Shown: piece by piece, positions 38,857 to 51,503 of the stretch
How positions within the stretch are numbered: position 1 is the first letter of the stretch
Layout: each line of letters opens with the position of its first letter
Made by a program: the position numbers and the translations under genes
Assembly: GCF_001422405.1 (NCBI RefSeq)
Contig: NZ_LMMV01000021.1
Span: 310,858-374,857 of the forward strand
Length of the DNA: 64,000 nt
Direction: 5' to 3'
Origin: Pseudorhodoferax sp. Leaf267
GTDB lineage: Bacteria; Pseudomonadota; Gammaproteobacteria; Burkholderiales; Burkholderiaceae_C
The notes under the pieces: generated by a model
The model's database searches: none
The model's input: the letters and a program-made list of their open reading frames with translations, nothing else
What the model was told of the DNA's origin: nothing

Positions 38857-40119
38857 TCAGCCGCTGCGCGCCAGATCGGCCTGGGCCGCGTCCTCGAAGC
38901 GGTCGAGCCGGCGCAGCGTGCCGAAGATGCGCGTCCAGGCGCCCACCACTCCCAGCGTGCACAGGCCGCCCAGGACGGCGGCCGGCACGGCGCCGAACCA
39001 GGCCGCGCTGGTGCCCGCGCGGAACTCGCCCAACTCGTTGGACGAGCCGATGAACAACATGTTGACCGCCTGCACGCGCCCGCGCATGGCGTCGGGCGTG
39101 GAGAACTGCACCAGCGCGCCGCGGATGTAGACGCTCACCATGTCGGCCATGCCGGCGACCAGCAGCGCACCCATCGACAGCCAGAACCCCGTCGACAGCG
39201 CAAAGACCAGGTTGGCCAGCCCGAACACCGCCACGGCTGCGAACATGGTCATGCCCACGTGGCGCTGGAGCGGGCGCAGGCTCAGGTACAGGCCGGCGCC
39301 CACCTCGCCCACCGCCATGGCGCTGCGCAGCGCGCCCAGGCCCTGCGGCCCCACGTGCAGCACCTCGTGCGCATAGATCGGCAGCAGCGCCACCACGCCG
39401 CCCAGCAGCACGGCGAACAGGTCCAGCGAGATCGTGCCCAGGATCACGGGCCGCGACCAGATGAAGCGGATGCCGACGCCGAAGCGCTGCCACATGCGCC
39501 CCTGCGCCACGGCCGGCGGCTCGGCATGGGCCAACGCCACGCGCGCCAGCAGCACGCTGCCCAGCACGAAGCCGGCCAGGCACACCAGGTAGGTCAGCTC
39601 GCCGCCGCCCCATGCGTATAGCACGCCGCCGAGCAGCGGCCCGGCGATGCTGGCCGTGCGCATCAGCATGCTGTTCACGGCGATGGCCTGCGCCAGCTGC
39701 GCGCGCGGCACGATCTGCGGCAGCAGGCTCTGCAGCGCCGGCCCCGCGAACGCACGCGCGCAGCCGTACAGCACCAGCACGGCGTAGATGCCCGACACAC
39801 CGGCCACGCCGTGCCCCGACAGCCACCACAGCATGGCGCTGCACAGCGCCGACACGGCCCAGGCCGCAGCCAGGATGGGCTTGCGCGCGAAGCGGTCGAT
39901 CAGGTCGCCGGCCGGCAGCAGCAGGCACAGCATGGGCAGGAACTGCGCCAGCCCCACGTAGGCCAGGGCCAGCGGCTCGCGCGTGAGGTCGTACACCTGC
40001 CAGGCCACGACCACGGCCTGGATCTGCGTGGCGAACACGGCCACGACGCGCGCCGTCATGAACGCGACGAAGCCGCTGTGGCGGTAGATCCCGCCGGGCG
40101 CGGCGTCGTTGGAGGTCAT
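38857..40119 (-). CDS. MFS exporter (EntS-like)
   Basis: 420 aa, 12 spans. MFS landmarks are AGDLIDRFARKPIL (loop 2-3) and LAQAIAVNSMLMRTASIAGPLLGGVLY (domain-linking motif of the EntS/DHA3 group). The group exports siderophores or drugs; the substrate here is unknown. Start at 40119, where homology begins; the frame is open further upstream with no homology. Its stop is 9 bp from the converging DUF418 stop. Confidence 0.86.
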   Translation of the reverse strand: MTSNDAAPGGIYRHSGFVAFMTARVVAVFATQIQAVVVAWQVYDLTREPLALAYVGLAQFLPMLCLLLPAGDLIDRFARKPILAAAWAVSALCSAMLWWLSGHGVAGVSGIYAVLVLYGCARAFAGPALQSLLPQIVPRAQLAQAIAVNSMLMRTASIAGPLLGGVLYAWGGGELTYLVCLAGFVLGSVLLARVALAHAEPPAVAQGRMWQRFGVGIRFIWSRPVILGTISLDLFAVLLGGVVALLPIYAHEVLHVGPQGLGALRSAMAVGEVGAGLYLSLRPLQRHVGMTMFAAVAVFGLANLVFALSTGFWLSMGALLVAGMADMVSVYIRGALVQFSTPDAMRGRVQAVNMLFIGSSNELGEFRAGTSAAWFGAVPAAVLGGLCTLGVVGAWTRIFGTLRRLDRFEDAAQADLARSG

Positions 40120-40267
40120 GGCGAAAGGCAAGGCAGGGGATGGAAGCACCGCACAAGGGCACTGGCCGCATCGGGCAGTCAGGGTGCGAGCGGGCGGATT
40201 ATGCGGCCGCCCCGGGATTGAGGGACACTGCGCCCACCGCCACTTGGCCTTGCCGCCGCACGCCACC

Positions 40268-41647
<1,380 letters not shown>

Positions 41648-41745
41648 ACCCCGGGAGAACGGCTTCGGTCGCGCAGTGCGTCCGCGCGCAGCGGCGCCAG
41701 CAAGCATGCACCTTATGTGGTACAAGCGCACAGAACGGGTGAGAC

Positions 41746-42096
41746 ATGACCAGGGTCGAGCCACAGAAGACGCCGCTGGTGTTCTACCGCAGCAGCAGCG
41801 GCAAGTAGCCCGTACGCGAGTGGCTTCAGGCGCTGGAGACGCCGGATCTCCAGGCAATCGGCCAGGACTTGATGCGGGCGCAATGGCGTTGGCCAGTCGC
41901 AATGCCCTTGTGCCGCCCGATGGGCCAAGGGCTCTGGGAAGTTCGCACGGAGTTGCCGAGCAGGCGCATTGCCCGCGTGCTGGTCTGCCTGGACGATGGC
42001 GTGCTGGTCGCGCTGCACGCTTTCATCAAGAAAACCCAGAAGACGCCCGACGACGAACTGGCTTTGGCACGCAAACGCTTCAAGGAATTGACATGA
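41746..42096 (+). pseudogene. HigB/Gp49-like (DUF891) toxin, interrupted by nonsense codon
   Basis: Reading from ATG 41746 gives a RelE/HigB-type toxin (TRVEPQKTPLVFYRSSSGK, then PVREWLQALETPDLQAIGQD) with an in-frame TAG at codon 21 (41806-41808), where a GAG or similar sense codon would be expected (GK-x-PVREWL). Downstream the frame remains open for 95 codons and ends in VALHAFIKKTQKTPDDELALARKRF, the DUF891 C-terminal signature. The stop overlaps the antitoxin ATG. The toxin should be inactive unless the stop is suppressed or a sequencing error. Confidence 0.8.
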
Positions 42097-42374
42097 TGAG
42101 CAAGCAGCACCACGGAAGCAGCCTGGACAGCTTCCTCCAGGAAGAAGGCAGCTTCGAAGAAAACCAGGCGCTGGCGATCAAGGAGGTCGTGGTCTGGCAA
42201 CTGACCCAGGCCATGGAGCAGCAGTCCTTGAGCAAGGCGAGACTGGCCATCCTGCTCAAAACCAGCCGCTCGCAAGTAGACCGCTTGCTCGACCCCACAC
42301 GCGACGTCACCCTGTCGACCTTGCAACGTGCCGCTGCGCTGGTGGGCCGCAAGCTGCAGATCGAGCTGGTGTAA
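42093..42374 (+). CDS. HigA-like XRE-family antitoxin
   Basis: 93 aa. C-terminal helix-turn-helix (AMEQQSLSKARLAILLKTSRSQVDRLLDPTRDVTLSTLQRAAALVGRKLQIELV). Overlaps the toxin stop (ATGATG), the usual toxin-first order of HigBA/DUF891 modules. It would bind and neutralise the toxin and repress the operon. It is intact while the toxin is broken. Confidence 0.85.
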   Translation: MMSKQHHGSSLDSFLQEEGSFEENQALAIKEVVVWQLTQAMEQQSLSKARLAILLKTSRSQVDRLLDPTRDVTLSTLQRAAALVGRKLQIELV

Positions 42375-42400
42375 GACAGGGTGTAGCAGGCGCTTCTCCC

Positions 42401-43405
42401 CTACGCCAGCACCGCCGCCCCCCTGCCCGCGCACCCGAACGCCTCGAACCGCGCCTTGCAGATGCCGCGTGCCGCCTTCTTCGCCGCCGCCAGCGCCTTG
42501 CGCGGGTCGAACTCGCTCTTGTGCTCGGCCAGGTTCTGCCGCATGGCGCCCGTCATCGCCAGGCGGATGTCGGTGTCGATGTTGACCTTGCGCACGCCGC
42601 TGGCGATGCCGCGCTGGATCTCCTCCACCGGTACGCCATAGGTCTCGCGGATCTCGCCGCCGTGGGCGCGGATGATGGCCAGCCATTCCTGCGGCACGCT
42701 GGAGCTGCCATGCATCACCAGGTGCGTGTCGGGCACGGCGGCGTGGATGGCGGCGATGCGGTCCATGGCCAGGATGTCGCCCGTGGGCTGGCGCGTGAAC
42801 TTGTAGGCGCCATGGCTGGTGCCGATGGCAATGGCCAGCGCGTCCACGCCCGTCTCGCGCACGAAGTCGGCCGCCTGCGCCGGGTCGGTCAGCAGCATGT
42901 CGTGCGTGAGCTTGCCCTCGGCGCCCACGCCGTCCTCTTCGCCCGCCGACCCCGTTTCCAGCGAGCCCAGGCAGCCAAGTTCGCCCTCCACCGAGACGCC
43001 GACCGCATGCGCCATCTCGCAGACGCGGCGTGTCACGGCCAGGTTGTAGCCATAGTGGGCCGGGGTCTTGGCGTCTTCGCGCAGGGAGCCGTCCATCATC
43101 ACGCTCGTGAAGCCCGAGCGAATGGCCTGCTGGCAGACGGCGGGTGAGGCGCCGTGGTCCTGGTGCAGCACCACGGGCAGGCGCGGATGGCTCTCGACCG
43201 CCGCCAGCACCATGTGGCGCAGGTAGGGCTCGCCCGCGTACTGGCGCGCGCCGGCACTGGCCTGCAGGATGACGGGGCTGTCGGTCTCCTGCGCCGCTTC
43301 CATGATGGCCTGGATCTGCTCCAGGTTGTTGACGTTGAAGGCGGGGATGCCGTAGCCGTGTTCGGCGGCATGGTCCAGCACCTGGCGAAGCGAGACGAGA
43401 GGCAT
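42401..43405 (-). CDS. cbbA: Fructose-1,6-bisphosphate aldolase, class II
   Basis: 334 aa. Zinc-dependent aldolase: HQDHGASP (zinc ligands), [37 protein letters not shown] and [11 protein letters not shown], then [20 protein letters not shown]. It acts on fructose- and sedoheptulose-bisphosphate in the Calvin cycle. Last gene of the cbb operon, 25 bp after cbbZ. The C-terminus ([15 protein letters not shown]) is slightly shorter than usual. Confidence 0.95.
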   Translation of the reverse strand: MPLVSLRQVLDHAAEHGYGIPAFNVNNLEQIQAIMEAAQETDSPVILQASAGARQYAGEPYLRHMVLAAVESHPRLPVVLHQDHGASPAVCQQAIRSGFTSVMMDGSLREDAKTPAHYGYNLAVTRRVCEMAHAVGVSVEGELGCLGSLETGSAGEEDGVGAEGKLTHDMLLTDPAQAADFVRETGVDALAIAIGTSHGAYKFTRQPTGDILAMDRIAAIHAAVPDTHLVMHGSSSVPQEWLAIIRAHGGEIRETYGVPVEEIQRGIASGVRKVNIDTDIRLAMTGAMRQNLAEHKSEFDPRKALAAAKKAARGICKARFEAFGCAGRGAAVLA

Positions 43406-43430
43406 GGGGGCGTCCTTGGTTCTCGAGCAG

Positions 43431-44096
43431 TCAGAGCAGTGCGCAGATGCCGTCGATGAGCCGGTCGGGCGCGCTGGCGGCAATCGCCTGGCCCTGGTTG
43501 TAGCCATAGGGAACAGCCCAGACGGCGATGCCGGCGGCCCGCGCGGTGGCCACGTCGATGGCCGAGTCGCCCACGAACAGCGCGCGTTCGGGGTTCACGC
43601 CGAACTGGGCCAGGCAGGCCTGCACGCCGGCAGGATCTGGCTTCTTGGTGGGCAGCGAGTCGCCCCCGACCAGCCGGTCGAAGGCCTGGTCCAGGCCGTG
43701 CGCGGCCAGCAGGCGCCGGGCGAAGCGCGCCTCCTTGTTGGTGACCAGCGCCAGCGCCACGCCGCGCCCGCGCAAGGCGGCCAGCGTCTCGCGCACCTGC
43801 GGGTACAGCGTGCTGCGCGTGCCGCAGCGCGCCAGATAGAAGCGATCGAACTCCAGGCTGGCCAGGCGCAGGCTGTCGGAGCCGCGCACGATGCCCGCAC
43901 CCGTCTCGCCCTGTGCCGCGAGGGCTTGCACCAGCAGCTCGTGCGTGCCGTGGCCGATCCAGCGGGCCACGCGCGCCACCGAGACGTGCGGCAAGTCGAA
44001 GCGGGCCAGCGTGTCGTTGACGGCATCGGCGATCTCGGGCGCGGTGTCGATGAGGGTGCCGTCCAGGTCGAACAGCACGAGTTCAAACGGTGTCAT
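43431..44096 (-). CDS. cbbZ: Phosphoglycolate phosphatase
   Basis: 221 aa HAD-superfamily enzyme: [14 protein letters not shown] (nucleophile Asp), [15 protein letters not shown] (motif II Thr), [11 protein letters not shown] (Lys) and [16 protein letters not shown] (motif IV). It removes phosphate from 2-phosphoglycolate made by RuBisCO oxygenation. ATG overlaps the cbbT stop by 4 bp. Its position in a cbb operon supports CbbZ over the DNA-repair homologue Gph. Confidence 0.93.
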   Translation of the reverse strand: MTPFELVLFDLDGTLIDTAPEIADAVNDTLARFDLPHVSVARVARWIGHGTHELLVQALAAQGETGAGIVRGSDSLRLASLEFDRFYLARCGTRSTLYPQVRETLAALRGRGVALALVTNKEARFARRLLAAHGLDQAFDRLVGGDSLPTKKPDPAGVQACLAQFGVNPERALFVGDSAIDVATARAAGIAVWAVPYGYNQGQAIAASAPDRLIDGICALL

Positions 44097-46111
44097 ACGG
44101 GTACCTCCAGCAGTTCACGAACGGCCAGCTCCACGCGCGCGGCGGTGATGCCGAAGTGCGTGTACAGCGCGGCGGCCGGCGCCGATTCACCGAAGCTGGC
44201 GATGCCGATGACGCGGCCTTCGCGGCCCACGTACTTGTGCCAGAAATCCGGGTGCGCGGCCTCCACCGCCACAGCCGGCAGGTGCGGCGGCAGCACGCTG
44301 TCGCGCCAGGCGCGCGGCTGGCGGTCGAACACATTGGTGCAGGGCATGGACACGACGCGCGTGGCGATGCCGGCCGCGGCCAGCGCTCCGTGCGCCAGCA
44401 GGGCCAGCTGCAGCTCGGAGCCGGTGGCCAGGATCACGGCGCGCGGCGCGGCGGCGTCGGCCAGCACATAGCCGCCGCGCTCGATGTGCCCGGCCGGCAC
44501 GGCGCCCGTCAGCGCGGGCAGGTTCTGCCGCGACAGGGCCAATGCACTGGGCCCGTCTGCGCGCTGCAGCGCCTGCTGCCAGGCCACCAGCGTCTCGCGG
44601 CCATCGGCCGGGCGCCAGACATCCAGGCCAGGGATCAGCCGCAGCGAAGGCACCTGCTCCACGCTCTGGTGCGTGGGCCCGTCTTCGCCCAGGCCGATGC
44701 TGTCGTGCGTGAACACGTGCACCAGGCGCAGCTGCATCAGCGCGGCCATGCGGATGGCGTTGCGGCTGTAGTCGCTGAAGGTCAGGAAGGTGCCGCCGTA
44801 GGGAATGAAGCCGCCGTGCAGGGCCATGCCGTTCAGCGCGGCGGCCATGCCGAACTCGCGCACGCCCCAGCTCAGGTGGTTGCCCGCCTGGTCGCGGCCG
44901 GCGGGCACGCAGCCCTTGAAGTTGGTGAGGTTGGAGGCGGTGAGGTCGGCGCTGCCCCCGAACAGCTCGGGCAGCAGCGGCGCCAGCGCGTCCAGCGCGC
45001 GCTGGCTGCCCTTGCGCGTGGCCACGGCATCGGCGGGCACGGCGGCCAGCAGCGCGGGCAGGCGGTCCAGGAAGTCCTGGGGCAGCTCACCGGCCATGCG
45101 CCGCTCGAACTCGGCCGCCAGCGCGGGGTGCTCGGCACGGTAGGCCGCCAGGCGCGTCTGCCAGTCCGCCTGCAGCCGGGCGCCGCGTTCGCGCGCGTCC
45201 CACGCGGCGGCGATGTCGGGAGGGATCTGGAACGGCGCGGCCGTCCAGTCCAGCGCTGTCCGCGTGGCGGCCACTTCGGCGGCGCCGAGTGGCGCGCCAT
45301 GCACGTCATGGCCGCCGGCCTTGGTGGGCGCGCCCTCGCCGATCACGGTGCGGCAGCAGACCAGCGTGGGCCGGCCGTCGGGCTGCCGGGCCTGGGCGCG
45401 CGCCTGCTCCAGCGCGGCGTGCACGGCCTGCGCGTCGTGGCCGTCCACACCGGCGATCACGTGCCAGCCATAGGCCTCGAAGCGGCGCGGCGTGTCGTCG
45501 CGGAACCAGCCGCGCACGTCGCCGTCGATGGAGATGCCGTTGTCGTCGTAGACCACGACGAGCTTGGACAGGCGCAGCGTGCCGGCCAGCGAACAGGCCT
45601 CGTGGCTGATGCCTTCCATGAGGCAGCCGTCGCCCACGAAGGCGTAGGTCGAATGGTCCACGATGGCGTGACCGGGCCGGTTGAACGCGGCCGCCAGCAG
45701 CTTCTCGGCCAGCGCCATGCCCACGGCATTGGCCAGGCCCTGGCCCAGGGGACCGGTGGTGGTCTCCACGCCGGGCGTGAGGCCCACCTCGGGGTGGCCG
45801 GGGGTCTTGCTGTGCAGCTGGCGAAAGCACCGCAGCTCGTCCATGGGCAGCGCGTAGCCCGTGAGGTGCAGCAGGCCATACAGCAGCATGGAGCCATGGC
45901 CGTTGGACAGCACGAAACGGTCGCGGTCGGGCCAGTGCGGATCGGCCGGGTCGTGGCGCAGGTGCCGGCGCCACAGCACCTCGGCAATGTCGGCCATGCC
46001 CATGGGCGCACCGGGGTGGCCGGAGTTGGCCTGCTCGACCGCGTCGACGGCCAGCATGCGCAGGGCGTTGGCCAGGCGTCGGTGAGCGATGGGGGGCGTG
46101 GGAGCGTTCAT
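44093..46111 (-). CDS. cbbT: Transketolase
   Basis: 672 aa thiamine-diphosphate enzyme: [56 protein letters not shown] (ThDP motif GDG...N), [30 protein letters not shown] and the C-terminal domain. It moves two-carbon units in the regeneration phase of the Calvin cycle. It starts 1 bp after the cbbP stop codon. Confidence 0.96.
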   Translation of the reverse strand: MNAPTPPIAHRRLANALRMLAVDAVEQANSGHPGAPMGMADIAEVLWRRHLRHDPADPHWPDRDRFVLSNGHGSMLLYGLLHLTGYALPMDELRCFRQLHSKTPGHPEVGLTPGVETTTGPLGQGLANAVGMALAEKLLAAAFNRPGHAIVDHSTYAFVGDGCLMEGISHEACSLAGTLRLSKLVVVYDDNGISIDGDVRGWFRDDTPRRFEAYGWHVIAGVDGHDAQAVHAALEQARAQARQPDGRPTLVCCRTVIGEGAPTKAGGHDVHGAPLGAAEVAATRTALDWTAAPFQIPPDIAAAWDARERGARLQADWQTRLAAYRAEHPALAAEFERRMAGELPQDFLDRLPALLAAVPADAVATRKGSQRALDALAPLLPELFGGSADLTASNLTNFKGCVPAGRDQAGNHLSWGVREFGMAAALNGMALHGGFIPYGGTFLTFSDYSRNAIRMAALMQLRLVHVFTHDSIGLGEDGPTHQSVEQVPSLRLIPGLDVWRPADGRETLVAWQQALQRADGPSALALSRQNLPALTGAVPAGHIERGGYVLADAAAPRAVILATGSELQLALLAHGALAAAGIATRVVSMPCTNVFDRQPRAWRDSVLPPHLPAVAVEAAHPDFWHKYVGREGRVIGIASFGESAPAAALYTHFGITAARVELAVRELLEVPV

Positions 46112-46112
46112 C

Positions 46113-46997
46113 TCAGGCCCCTCCCAGCGCGCGCTTGCGCCGTTCCATCATCCGCCAGATGAAGGGCGTGAAGATCAGCTGCATGGCCAGCGCCATCTTG
46201 CCGCCGGGCACCACGATGGTGTTGGCGCGCGACATCCACGAGCCGTTCACCATGTTTAGCAGGTACTGGAAGTCGATCCCCTTGGGCTTGGCGAAGCGGA
46301 TCACCACCATGCTCTCGTCGGCCGCAGGAATGTCGCGCGCGATGAAGGGGTTGGAGGTGTCCACCACCGGCACACGCTGGAAGTTCACATGCGTGTGCGC
46401 GAACTGCGGGCAGATGTAGTGCACGTAGTCGGGCATGCGGCGCAGGATGGTGTCGGTCACGGCCTCGGCCGAATAGCCACGCAGGTGCTTGTCGCGCCAC
46501 AGCTTCTGGATCCATTCCAGGTTGATGACGGGCACCACGCCGATCAACAGGTCGGGGTACTGCGCCACGTTCACCTCGGGCGTGACCACGGCGCCGTGCA
46601 GGCCCTCGTAGAACAGCAGGTCGGTACCGGCGGGCAGGTCTTCCCAGGGCGTGAAGGTGCCGGGCTGCTGGCCGTAGGGCGCGGCTTCCTCGGCATCGTG
46701 CAGATACTTGCGGTGCTGGCCGGTGCCGGCCTTGGCGTAGCTGGCGAACAGCCCGGCCAGCTCGGCGAACAGGTTGTTGGCCGGGCCGAAGTGGCTGAAG
46801 TTCTGGTCGCCTGCGGCTTCGGCCTGGGCCTGGCGGGCCTTCATCTCCTGGCGGTCGTAGCGGTGGAAGCTGTCGCCCTCCACGATGGCGGCGTTGACGC
46901 CCTCGCGCCGAAAGACGTTCTCGAACGTGCGCGTGACGGAGGTGGTGCCGGCGCCGGACGAACCAGTGATGGCGATGATGGGGTGGCGTTCGGACAT
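46113..46997 (-). CDS. cbbP: Phosphoribulokinase
   Basis: 294 aa, the bacterial class I octameric type. P-loop [25 protein letters not shown] (catalytic Asp region); [12 protein letters not shown] and [17 protein letters not shown]. It makes ribulose-1,5-bisphosphate, the RuBisCO substrate, and is one of two reactions unique to the Calvin cycle. Retained intact although the cbbL copy upstream in the same operon is broken. Confidence 0.96.
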   Translation of the reverse strand: MSERHPIIAITGSSGAGTTSVTRTFENVFRREGVNAAIVEGDSFHRYDRQEMKARQAQAEAAGDQNFSHFGPANNLFAELAGLFASYAKAGTGQHRKYLHDAEEAAPYGQQPGTFTPWEDLPAGTDLLFYEGLHGAVVTPEVNVAQYPDLLIGVVPVINLEWIQKLWRDKHLRGYSAEAVTDTILRRMPDYVHYICPQFAHTHVNFQRVPVVDTSNPFIARDIPAADESMVVIRFAKPKGIDFQYLLNMVNGSWMSRANTIVVPGGKMALAMQLIFTPFIWRMMERRKRALGGA

Positions 46998-47011
46998 GGC
47001 TCTTTCTTCTT

Positions 47012-48079
47012 TCAGATGCGGAACAAGCCGCGCTCGGCGAACAGCGGGTTGATCTGCGAGTTCTCGGGCTCGGCGTGGTAACGCTCGACGCGCTCCACCT
47101 CCAGCCGCGAGCCGAACACCAGGCCCACGCGCTGGTGGATGGCCTCGGGCTGCACGGCCAGCACGCCCGCGCGGCCGGTGCTGGCGCGGCCGCCGGCCTG
47201 CTCGATCAGAAAGCCGATGGGGTTGGCCTCGTAGAGCAGGCGCAGTCGGCCGGGCACGCCGGGCGCCTTGGTGTCGCGCGGGTACAGGAACACGCCGCCG
47301 CGCATCAGGATGCGGTGCGCCTCGGCCACCAGGCTGGCGATCCAGCGCATATTGAAGTCCTTGTCGCGCGGGCCGGCGGTGCCCGCCAGGCACTCGTCGA
47401 TGTAGCGCTTGATGGGCGCCTCCCAGAAGCGGCTGTTGCTGGCGTTGATGGCGAACTCGCGCGTGGCCTCGGGCACGCGGATGTCGGGGTGCGTGAGCAT
47501 GAACTCGCCCAGGTTCGGGTCCAGCGTGAAGCCGGCCACGCCCTGCCCCACGCTCAGCACCAGCATGGTGCTGGGGCCGTACAGCGCGTAGCCGGCCGCC
47601 ACCTGCCTGCTGCCGGGCTGCAGGAAGTCGGCCTCCACCACATCGCGCCCGCTGGCCACGCAGTCGCCGGGCGCGCGCAGCACCGAGAAGATGCTGCCCA
47701 CCGAGGCGTTCACGTCGATGTTGCTCGACCCGTCCAGCGGGTCGAAGGCCAGCAAGTACTTGCCGCGCGGATGGACGGCCGGGATCTGGTGCGGTGCCTC
47801 CAGCTCCTCCGACACCATGCCGGCCAGGTGGCCGCCCCACTCGTTGGTGCGCAAGAAGATCGCGTTGCTGGCCAGGTCCAGCGGCTGCTGCACCTCGCCC
47901 TGCACATTGACCTGCCCGGCCGCCGGCGTCTGCGCCAGGGCGCCCTGGGCCACGCTGCGCGCGATGGCGCGGCAGGCCAGGGCCACGTCCAGGATCAGCG
48001 CGTTGAAATCGCCGCTGGCATCGGGGAACCGTCGTCGCTGCTCGATCAGGTACTGCGTCAGCGTGTGGTGGTGGGGCAT
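47012..48079 (-). CDS. cbbF: Fructose-1,6-bisphosphatase class I
   Basis: 355 aa. Metal/phosphate motifs are [33 protein letters not shown] and the late [18 protein letters not shown]. It hydrolyses fructose- and sedoheptulose-bisphosphate. Its ATG lies inside the 3' end of cbbY (22-bp overlap), suggesting translational coupling. Confidence 0.95.
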   Translation of the reverse strand: MPHHHTLTQYLIEQRRRFPDASGDFNALILDVALACRAIARSVAQGALAQTPAAGQVNVQGEVQQPLDLASNAIFLRTNEWGGHLAGMVSEELEAPHQIPAVHPRGKYLLAFDPLDGSSNIDVNASVGSIFSVLRAPGDCVASGRDVVEADFLQPGSRQVAAGYALYGPSTMLVLSVGQGVAGFTLDPNLGEFMLTHPDIRVPEATREFAINASNSRFWEAPIKRYIDECLAGTAGPRDKDFNMRWIASLVAEAHRILMRGGVFLYPRDTKAPGVPGRLRLLYEANPIGFLIEQAGGRASTGRAGVLAVQPEAIHQRVGLVFGSRLEVERVERYHAEPENSQINPLFAERGLFRI

Positions 48080-48831
48080 GGAGTCTCCGGTGGGTTTCGA
48101 ATCCTGTCGCGATGGGGCGCCGTGCACGGGCGCCGTGCGGCCTCCCCGTGCCATTGGCGCAGCGCCGCGATGTCCACGCCGGCCAGGTCGGGCAGCACGC
48201 GCAGCGCGCTGCCGAAATCGTGGTGCGCGGTGTAGCGCGTGGGCGTGACCACGGTGGGCAGGCCAGCGGCCGTGGCGGCGCGCAGGCCGTTGGCCGAGTC
48301 CTCGAACGCCAGGCAGGCCTGGGCCGGCAGGCCCAACGCGTCCAGCACCTGCTGGTAGGCCAGCGGATCGGGCTTCTTGCGCGGCGCGCTGTGGCCATCG
48401 GCCAGCACGGCGAAGCGCAGCCGCCATGCGGCGCCGAGGGTGTGGCGCAGCAGGGCATCGATGTTGGCGGGCGTGGTGGTGGTGGCGATGGCCAGTGGCA
48501 GGCCGGCGCGGCTGGCTTCGTCGATCAGCGCACGCACGCCGCGCCGCAATGTCAGCGCGCCGTCGCCCACGGCGGCCTCATAGGCCAGGGTCTTGCGGGC
48601 ATGCAGGCGCTGCACCAGCGCCGTGTCCAGCTCCTCGATGCCGAGATGACGCCGGGCGTAGTGCGCGATGCGCTCCTGGCCGCCGGCCACTTCCAGCAGC
48701 CGGGTGTACAGCGCCTCGTCCCAATGCCAGTCCAGGCCCTCTTCGGCAAAGGCCTGGTTGAAGGCGGCGCGGTGCGTGGCCTCGGTGTCGGCCAGGGTGC
48801 CGTCCACATCAAAGACCAAGGCTTGCAGCAT
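48058..48831 (-). CDS. cbbY: HAD hydrolase CbbY (xylulose-1,5-bisphosphate phosphatase)
   Basis: 257 aa. [22 protein letters not shown] (nucleophile), [10 protein letters not shown] (motif II), [13 protein letters not shown] and [22 protein letters not shown]. CbbY destroys xylulose-1,5-bisphosphate, a misfire inhibitor of red-type RuBisCO. Start ATG 48831 overlaps cbbX by 23 bp; the 3' end overlaps cbbF. Confidence 0.94.
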   Translation of the reverse strand: MLQALVFDVDGTLADTEATHRAAFNQAFAEEGLDWHWDEALYTRLLEVAGGQERIAHYARRHLGIEELDTALVQRLHARKTLAYEAAVGDGALTLRRGVRALIDEASRAGLPLAIATTTTPANIDALLRHTLGAAWRLRFAVLADGHSAPRKKPDPLAYQQVLDALGLPAQACLAFEDSANGLRAATAAGLPTVVTPTRYTAHHDFGSALRVLPDLAGVDIAALRQWHGEAARRPCTAPHRDRIRNPPETPCPTTTR

Positions 48832-49777
48832 GGCCGGTCTCCGCAGTCTGGAACAGGCGGCTGGCCAGGATGTCCTCGGCCTCCAGCGTCTGCAGGTCGG
48901 CCGCGCTCCAGGCGCGGTCGCGCTGGGCGAACAGCCGGCTGGCCTGGCGCAACCGCGCGCGGTCCAGCGCGTTGCGCACGCTGCGCGCGTTGGCAAAGTG
49001 CGGCTGGGCCACGCGCAGGTCCAGGTAGCGGCCGAAGGCCTGCTCGGCATCCGGCGCCAACTGGTACCGCTGCGTGGCCAGCATGCCACGCGCGATCTGC
49101 ATGAGCTCGCCCGCGGCATAGTCCGGGAACGCCAGGTGGTGCGCGATGCGCGAATTCATGCCCGGGTTGGACTGGAAGAAGGTGGCCATGCGGTCGGCAT
49201 AGCCGGCCAGGATCACCACCAGATCGTCGCGCTGGTTCTCCATCACCTGCAGCAGGATCTCGATGGCCTCCTGCCCGTAGTCGCGCTCGTTCTCGGGGCG
49301 GTAGAGGTAGTAGGCCTCGTCGATGAACAGCACGCCGCCCATGGCGCGCTTGAGCACCTCGCGCGTCTTGGGCGCGGTGTGGCCGATGTACTGGCCCACC
49401 AGGTCGTCGCGCGTCACGGCCACCAGGTGGCCTTTGCGCACATAGCCCAGCCGGTGCAGGATGGCGGCCATGCGCTGCGCCACCGTGGTCTTGCCGGTGC
49501 CGGGGTTGCCGGTGAAGCACATGTGCAGGCTGGGCGCCTGCGCCGCCAGCCCGTGCGCGGCGCGCAGCTTGTCGATCACGAGCAGGGCCGCGATGTCGCG
49601 GATGCGCGCCTTCACGGGCGCCAAGCCCACGAGCTCGTCGTCCAGCTCGCGCAGCACGGCTTCCACGTCGGACTGGGCGAGCACCTCGGCCACGGTGCGC
49701 GCGGTGGGCGAGGCAGGCGCATGCGGCTGCGGCGCCACGGGGGTGCTGCCGGGAATGGCGTACAGCGGCTGGTGCAT
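48809..49777 (-). CDS. cbbX: Red-type RuBisCO activase CbbX
   Basis: 322 aa AAA+ protein: Walker [15 protein letters not shown], pore-loop [14 protein letters not shown], Walker [13 protein letters not shown], and arginine-finger region [17 protein letters not shown]. It remodels inhibited form IC RuBisCO by pulling the CbbL C-terminal tail. Its presence classes the broken cbbL as red type. It lies 9 bp from cbbS. Confidence 0.95.
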   Translation of the reverse strand: MHQPLYAIPGSTPVAPQPHAPASPTARTVAEVLAQSDVEAVLRELDDELVGLAPVKARIRDIAALLVIDKLRAAHGLAAQAPSLHMCFTGNPGTGKTTVAQRMAAILHRLGYVRKGHLVAVTRDDLVGQYIGHTAPKTREVLKRAMGGVLFIDEAYYLYRPENERDYGQEAIEILLQVMENQRDDLVVILAGYADRMATFFQSNPGMNSRIAHHLAFPDYAAGELMQIARGMLATQRYQLAPDAEQAFGRYLDLRVAQPHFANARSVRNALDRARLRQASRLFAQRDRAWSAADLQTLEAEDILASRLFQTAETGHAASLGL

Positions 49778-49786
49778 GGTGGGCGC

Positions 49787-50221
49787 TCAGTAACGCTGCG
49801 TCTCGGGCCGCTCGTTCGCGTAACCGCGCACCGTGTAGCGCATGCTGCGGCCATTCACCTCCTGGCGCACCAGGCCGAAGCCGGGCTCCTGCTCCGGCCG
49901 GTTCACGATGAAGCTCATCGCGATGGTCTCCACGCCGCGTGTGGAGTCGAAGGCCATCATGCGGATGTAGCGGTTGGGGAAGGCCGCGCGGCAGTCGTTG
50001 AGCTCCTGCAGCACGCCGGCCGCGTCCGCCAGGTCGAACATGGGGTTGCCGTACATGTTCCAGTAGGTGTTGCGCGGGTGCGGGTCGTCGGTGTGCTCCA
50101 CGCTCCAGGCGTAGCCACGGCGCAGGCCGTAGTCGATCTGCGCGGTGATCTCGGCGTCGGTCAGGTCGGGCAGGAAGCTGAACTGGCCCTGCGTGAGGCG
50201 GCTCGTGGGGTTGGTCATCAT
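49787..50221 (-). CDS. cbbS: RuBisCO small subunit, form IC
   Basis: 144 aa, red-type length with C-terminal extension. Landmarks are [45 protein letters not shown] and the late [25 protein letters not shown]. Tandem ATGs open the gene; the first (50221) has AAGGAA about 10 nt upstream. Intact although its partner subunit gene, 14 bp upstream, is truncated. Confidence 0.95.
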   Translation of the reverse strand: MMTNPTSRLTQGQFSFLPDLTDAEITAQIDYGLRRGYAWSVEHTDDPHPRNTYWNMYGNPMFDLADAAGVLQELNDCRAAFPNRYIRMMAFDSTRGVETIAMSFIVNRPEQEPGFGLVRQEVNGRSMRYTVRGYANERPETQRY

Positions 50222-50235
50222 GGTGCGGGTTCCTT

Positions 50236-51432
<1,197 letters not shown>

Positions 51433-51503
51433 TCACGACCGGTGGCGGCCACGCCGCTGGTCGGGGCCCACGACAAGCCGACAACCACCAGAGACATCCG
51501 ACG

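Noticed and set aside
41869-42096. Short plus-strand protein starting at an internal ATG
   Set aside because: It is the in-frame remainder of the interrupted toxin after the TAG; without the N-terminal part it lacks the toxin fold.
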